NCBI GenBank assembly: GCA_016287995.1
Contig: JAEEXW010000082.1
Span: forward strand, 1 to 9,825
Length of the DNA stretch: 9,825 nucleotides
Source: Bacteroidales bacterium
Lineage (GTDB): Bacteria; Bacteroidota; Bacteroidia; Bacteroidales; UBA3824
Direction: 5' to 3'
Part shown: positions 6,894 to 9,825 of the stretch, piece by piece
Layout: each line of letters starts with the position of its first letter
Position numbering within the stretch: the stretch's first letter is position 1
Translations under genes and position numbers: made by a program
The notes under the pieces: model-generated
The model's database searches: none
Seen by the model: only the letters and a program-made list of their open reading frames with translations
What the model was told of the DNA's origin: nothing

Positions 6894-8345
6894 TTACCTC
6901 ACTTGACTTGCTATTTTGTCAAGAGCAATAACTAATCTGTCGATTTCGTCCCTTGTGTTGTAAACCGCAAACGTCGGTCTGACGGACATTTCATACCCCA
7001 AAGCCCTTAACGCAGGCTGTGCGCAGTGATGTCCCGCTCTTACGGCAATACCTTCTTTATCAAGCATTTGACCGACCTCAGGCGCGGGCAGTCCCGGAAT
7101 GTCCAAAGATATAACGCTGACTCTGTGTCTCGGATTGCCAATAATGTTAACACCAGAAATTCTGCTGATTTGTGTCCGTGCGTATTCCGTCAAATCGTGT
7201 TCGTGGGCTTCGATGTTGCTTATTCCAACACTATTAACGAAATCCAAAGCGTAACCCAAACCTACTGCATCGGCGATGTTCGGCGTTCCGGCTTCAAACA
7301 GTGCGGGCGGAGAGTTAAATTCCGTTCTTTCAATCGTAACGTCTTTAATCATGTTGCCGCCGCCCTGCCAAGCAGGAAGTTTTTCAAGCCACTGTTTTTT
7401 GCCGTAAACCGCGCCTATGCCCGAAGGTCCGTAAATTTTGTGTCCCGAAAACACAAAAAAGTCGCAGTCCAAATCCTGAACATCAATTTTCGTATGTGCA
7501 ACCGACTGCGCACCGTCCAACAAAACGGGAATGTTATGCGAATGTGCAATCTGAATTATCGTTTTAACATCATTTATAGTGCCAAAAGTATTGTTGACAT
7601 GACCAACAGAAACAAACTTTGTCCTCGGAGTTATAAGTCTTTCAAAATCTGAGAGTATGAGGTCGCCGTTTTTGTCAACGGGAATAGCCCTCAACTCGGC
7701 TTTGTGATATTTGCAAGCCTGCTGCCACGGAACAATGTTTGCATGATGGTCGAGCGTAGAGACAATCACATTGTCGCCTTCCAAAAGATATTTTTCGGAA
7801 AATGTCTTTGCAACAAGGTTGATGCCTTCGGTTGTGCCGCGTACAAAAACGATATTTTCATCGTTAGGTGCGTTGATAAATTTTGCAACCTTCTGACGAG
7901 CCTCTTCGTATTTGTCGGTTGAACGCGCCGCCAAAGTGTGAGCCCCGCGGTGAATGTTGGAGTAGTCTTTTTTGTAAAACTCGCTCAAACCGTCAATCAC
8001 GTTAATAGGTTTCTGCGTTGTTGCGCCGTTGTCAAACCATATTAAATCATGTCCGTTAACTTTTTGATGCAGAATAGGAAAACGTTTGCGTATAGCCTCA
8101 GAGTTCAAAGTGTCGGTTTCCTCATAATGAAGTTTTCTTATAAGGTCGGTTTCGGGGATACCGATTCCGAAGCCGTCGTCTTTGAGAAGGCATTTTCGCT
8201 TCCCGCCGTCCTGCTGCGCCGAAGGATTGGGAATGTCATCAGGAAAATATTTCTTGATGACATTTTCAAAAACCGCCCGATCGTTTTCGGGCAGTTCTCC
8301 TGCAAAGTTAACGGGTGCGTATTGTTGTAACTCGCTGCCGTACAT
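6894..8345 (-). CDS. SufS-type cysteine desulfurase, probable encapsulin cargo
   Basis: A PLP enzyme that converts cysteine to alanine and leaves sulfane sulfur as an enzyme persulfide. The catalytic part (about 84-483) has the class II SufS pattern: LIWFDNGATTQKP, HRGAHTLAARST, the PLP-stacking His200 (TLDHHAN), Asp277 (LLDGAQ), the PLP lysine Lys303 (SGHK) and the persulfide Cys441 in RAGHHCAQP. SufS proteins usually have about 405 residues. This one has 483 because of an extra N-terminal segment of about 80 residues, rich in charged residues, Pro and Gly, and without a recognisable domain. In cysteine-desulfurase encapsulin systems such N-terminal segments carry the shell-targeting signal, so this protein is the obvious cargo (inference). 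Its ATG overlaps the shell gene's stop as TAATG, so the two are probably translated together. Confidence 0.95.
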   Translation of the reverse strand: MYGSELQQYAPVNFAGELPENDRAVFENVIKKYFPDDIPNPSAQQDGGKRKCLLKDDGFGIGIPETDLIRKLHYEETDTLNSEAIRKRFPILHQKVNGHDLIWFDNGATTQKPINVIDGLSEFYKKDYSNIHRGAHTLAARSTDKYEEARQKVAKFINAPNDENIVFVRGTTEGINLVAKTFSEKYLLEGDNVIVSTLDHHANIVPWQQACKYHKAELRAIPVDKNGDLILSDFERLITPRTKFVSVGHVNNTFGTINDVKTIIQIAHSHNIPVLLDGAQSVAHTKIDVQDLDCDFFVFSGHKIYGPSGIGAVYGKKQWLEKLPAWQGGGNMIKDVTIERTEFNSPPALFEAGTPNIADAVGLGYALDFVNSVGISNIEAHEHDLTEYARTQISRISGVNIIGNPRHRVSVISLDIPGLPAPEVGQMLDKEGIAVRAGHHCAQPALRALGYEMSVRPTFAVYNTRDEIDRLVIALDKIASQVR

Positions 8346-8347
8346 TA
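8343..8347 (-). promoter_or_regulatory. TAATG stop/start overlap of shell and cargo genes
   Basis: The shell gene's TAA (8347-8345) and the desulfurase ATG (8345-8343) share one base. Overlaps of this kind usually mean that ribosomes finishing the first gene restart at the second. This would link the amount of cargo to the amount of shell (inference). Confidence 0.7.
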
Positions 8348-9784
8348 TTTTTCAATTTGGTTTCTGTGTTGGTAATCGTGATAATATCCCACTTCAACGT
8401 TTTCCAAAACGGCGATTGCATCGTCGGTAAGGCTTGCGAGCGAGAAATATTTTGTCAGCAAATAACTTGCAACGCCGTACTGGTCGAGACCCATAAGACG
8501 TGCCGACAAAGACGGAGCGATTTCACCCGGAATGCCTGCCTGATGAAGTCCTACAACGCCTTGTGAAGCCTCACCCGTTCTGACAAGAATAATTTCGGTA
8601 GTTCCTACGCCGCGGTTTGTGAGGTACTGACCTTTGATTTCCACTTTGTCGGACGGCACAATCGGCACGCCGCGCCAAGTAATCACTTTCGTACCGAACA
8701 AGTCGATTGAAACGGGCGGAACACCTCTCCAAGTACATTCCCTTTCAAAAGCAGCGATAGCCCTCGGATTAGCGATAAAGAATGCAGGCTCTTTCCATAC
8801 CAAAGACAAAAGTTCGTCCAAATCGTCGGGCGTAGGTGCGCCGTAACGTGTGCTGATACGGTATCCGGGCGAAGTCTGTGCCAAAAGTCCGAAAGTTTTG
8901 TTGTTGATAAGTTCCCATTCTTGACGCTCTTTGATACTTTCGATTGAAAGTCTCAACTGCTCTTCCAACTGATTGTAAGGCTGGTTGTAAAGGTCGCTGA
9001 CACGTGTATGAACGCGGACAACGGTCTGCAAAGTGTTCAAAGAATATTCGGAGGGATTTTCGTCGTAATCGATGTAAGTTTCGGGGATAATATTATCCTC
9101 TTCGTGTCCGCTGACAAGGTCGATGTGTTTTTCGCCGTGGTCGTTAACGGTTGCTTTGAGACGCAAATGATCGTTAACGGCATTGTTGAACTGCTCGCGG
9201 AAGTTAGGTCTTTCGCTGATGAGTTTTTCCAAAACGGGGGTATTGAGTTGAAGAAAAACCGAATCCGTAACGCTGCGAACAGAAACCGTTGAATCGGCTG
9301 CACTCAAAAGGTCAGCCTCGCCGAAATACTCGCCAGAACCGAGTAAAGCAATTCTTAACTCCTCGCCGTGAAGACCAGTGCTGATAACCTCTGCCTGACC
9401 GTTAGCAACGATGAAGAATTTTTGTTTGTCTTTGCCCTGAGTGATAAGGTTTTCGCCACGTTTTACAGAAACGGGAACGAAATTGTTAGCAAGGTCGGCA
9501 ACAATTTCCGCATCAATGTTAGCAAACAAAGGAATTGCACGAAGATTTTTAGCAGTGAAACTCGGAACGCCGTTAAAATACTGAATTTCAATTCTTTCAG
9601 CCTTCTTAAGTTCTACTTTTGTACGGTTAACGCGGTATGTTCCGCTCTGAACCTGAACCCACGGGAGAAGTTTTAAAAGTATTCTCGGGGTTATTGACCC
9701 CATCTGCGGCGGGGTTTTGGTGGTGTCCGCCAAATTTCTTGCGGTTGCAGTGGTGATACTGCGCTGAATGTTATTGTCTGCCAT
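8345..9784 (-). CDS. Family 2 encapsulin shell protein with inserted cyclic-nucleotide-binding-like domain (2B type)
   Basis: A 479-residue HK97-fold shell subunit of the SrpI-like encapsulin family. It should self-assemble into a hollow compartment around the cargo. The N-terminal arm has the family pattern: TATARNLADTTKTPPQM, then ITPRILLKLLPWVQVQSG and TYRVNR. The shell fold resumes with PETYIDYDENPSEYSLN (about 234-250) and runs through WRGVPPVSIDLFG (352-364) to a C-terminal LMGLDQYGVASYLLTKYFSLA. Between the two parts, about residues 80-215 form a cyclic-nucleotide-binding-like domain (LRAIPLFANID; SVKRGENLITQG; GEYFGEADLL), which places it in the 2B architecture. The arginine that normally binds the cyclic phosphate appears to be replaced (Ser165). 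No phage genes are nearby, so it is not a prophage capsid. It is the first gene of the operon. Confidence 0.93.
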   Translation of the reverse strand: MADNNIQRSITTATARNLADTTKTPPQMGSITPRILLKLLPWVQVQSGTYRVNRTKVELKKAERIEIQYFNGVPSFTAKNLRAIPLFANIDAEIVADLANNFVPVSVKRGENLITQGKDKQKFFIVANGQAEVISTGLHGEELRIALLGSGEYFGEADLLSAADSTVSVRSVTDSVFLQLNTPVLEKLISERPNFREQFNNAVNDHLRLKATVNDHGEKHIDLVSGHEEDNIIPETYIDYDENPSEYSLNTLQTVVRVHTRVSDLYNQPYNQLEEQLRLSIESIKERQEWELINNKTFGLLAQTSPGYRISTRYGAPTPDDLDELLSLVWKEPAFFIANPRAIAAFERECTWRGVPPVSIDLFGTKVITWRGVPIVPSDKVEIKGQYLTNRGVGTTEIILVRTGEASQGVVGLHQAGIPGEIAPSLSARLMGLDQYGVASYLLTKYFSLASLTDDAIAVLENVEVGYYHDYQHRNQIEK

Positions 9785-9825
9785 TTTTTTTAAACTATAT
9801 ATTTTTTTTGATTAATAATTTTAAC
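9785..9825 (-). promoter_or_regulatory. AT-rich leader upstream of the operon's first gene (promoter probably here or just outside)
   Basis: The 41 bases before the shell ATG contain only three G or C and carry A and T runs, with no Shine-Dalgarno site, which is usual for Bacteroidota starts. No convincing -33 TTTG / -7 TAnnTTTG pair can be placed in the visible part. The promoter and any regulator site must lie mainly beyond the window edge. Confidence 0.3.

Noticed and set aside
7026..7652. 208-residue open frame on the plus strand
   Set aside because: It lies wholly opposite the desulfurase coding frame, resembles no family, and has a composition typical of a reverse-strand shadow.
8345..9784. 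Shell gene considered as a CRP-type regulator or a prophage capsid
   Set aside because: There is no helix-turn-helix after the cNMP-like domain, the flanking parts match family 2 encapsulin shells, and no portal, protease, terminase or tail genes are nearby.

Overview
The window comes from a member of the Bacteroidota. It has a gldB-type lipoprotein gene, A-rich leaders with hardly any Shine-Dalgarno sequences, moderate-to-low GC and tightly packed genes. The genus cannot be named from this sequence. No RNA genes, insertion sequences or CRISPR arrays are visible.

Left part (1-1511, plus strand): the 3' end of an ATP-binding/winged-helix regulator-like gene, which contains a short 42-base tandem repeat, followed 16 bases later by a complete gldB-like lipoprotein gene. 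A 10-bp perfect inverted repeat at 1498-1523 covers the stop codons of gldB and of the convergent epsC, and is the likely two-way transcription end.

Right part (9784-1517, all minus strand): nine genes in one tight array. In transcription order they are: an encapsulin shell protein with an inserted cyclic-nucleotide-binding-like domain, a SufS-type cysteine desulfurase with an about 80-residue N-terminal extension, an ATP-grasp ligase, an alpha/beta-hydrolase esterase, cysteine synthase (cysK), a ThiS/MoaD-type sulfur carrier, a MoeB/ThiF-type E1 enzyme, a DsrE2-like sulfur-handling protein and serine O-acetyltransferase (epsC). Gaps run from a 1-base overlap to 32 bases, so one operon is very likely.

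How it fits together (inference): the desulfurase is probably the enclosed cargo of the protein shell and would turn cysteine into alanine plus sulfane sulfur. The E1/ThiS pair and the DsrE2-like protein could carry sulfur outside the shell. EpsC and CysK could rebuild cysteine from serine. The operon would then both take sulfur from cysteine and return it, which suits a sulfur storage and recovery compartment. Cysteine-desulfurase encapsulins are already known. What stands out here is the shell type (with the cNMP-like insertion) paired with this cargo, the complete sulfur-carrier and cysteine-synthesis set in the same operon, the ATP-grasp/esterase pair of unknown substrate in its middle, and a sulfur carrier ending in Gly-Gly-Gly-Arg rather than Gly-Gly.
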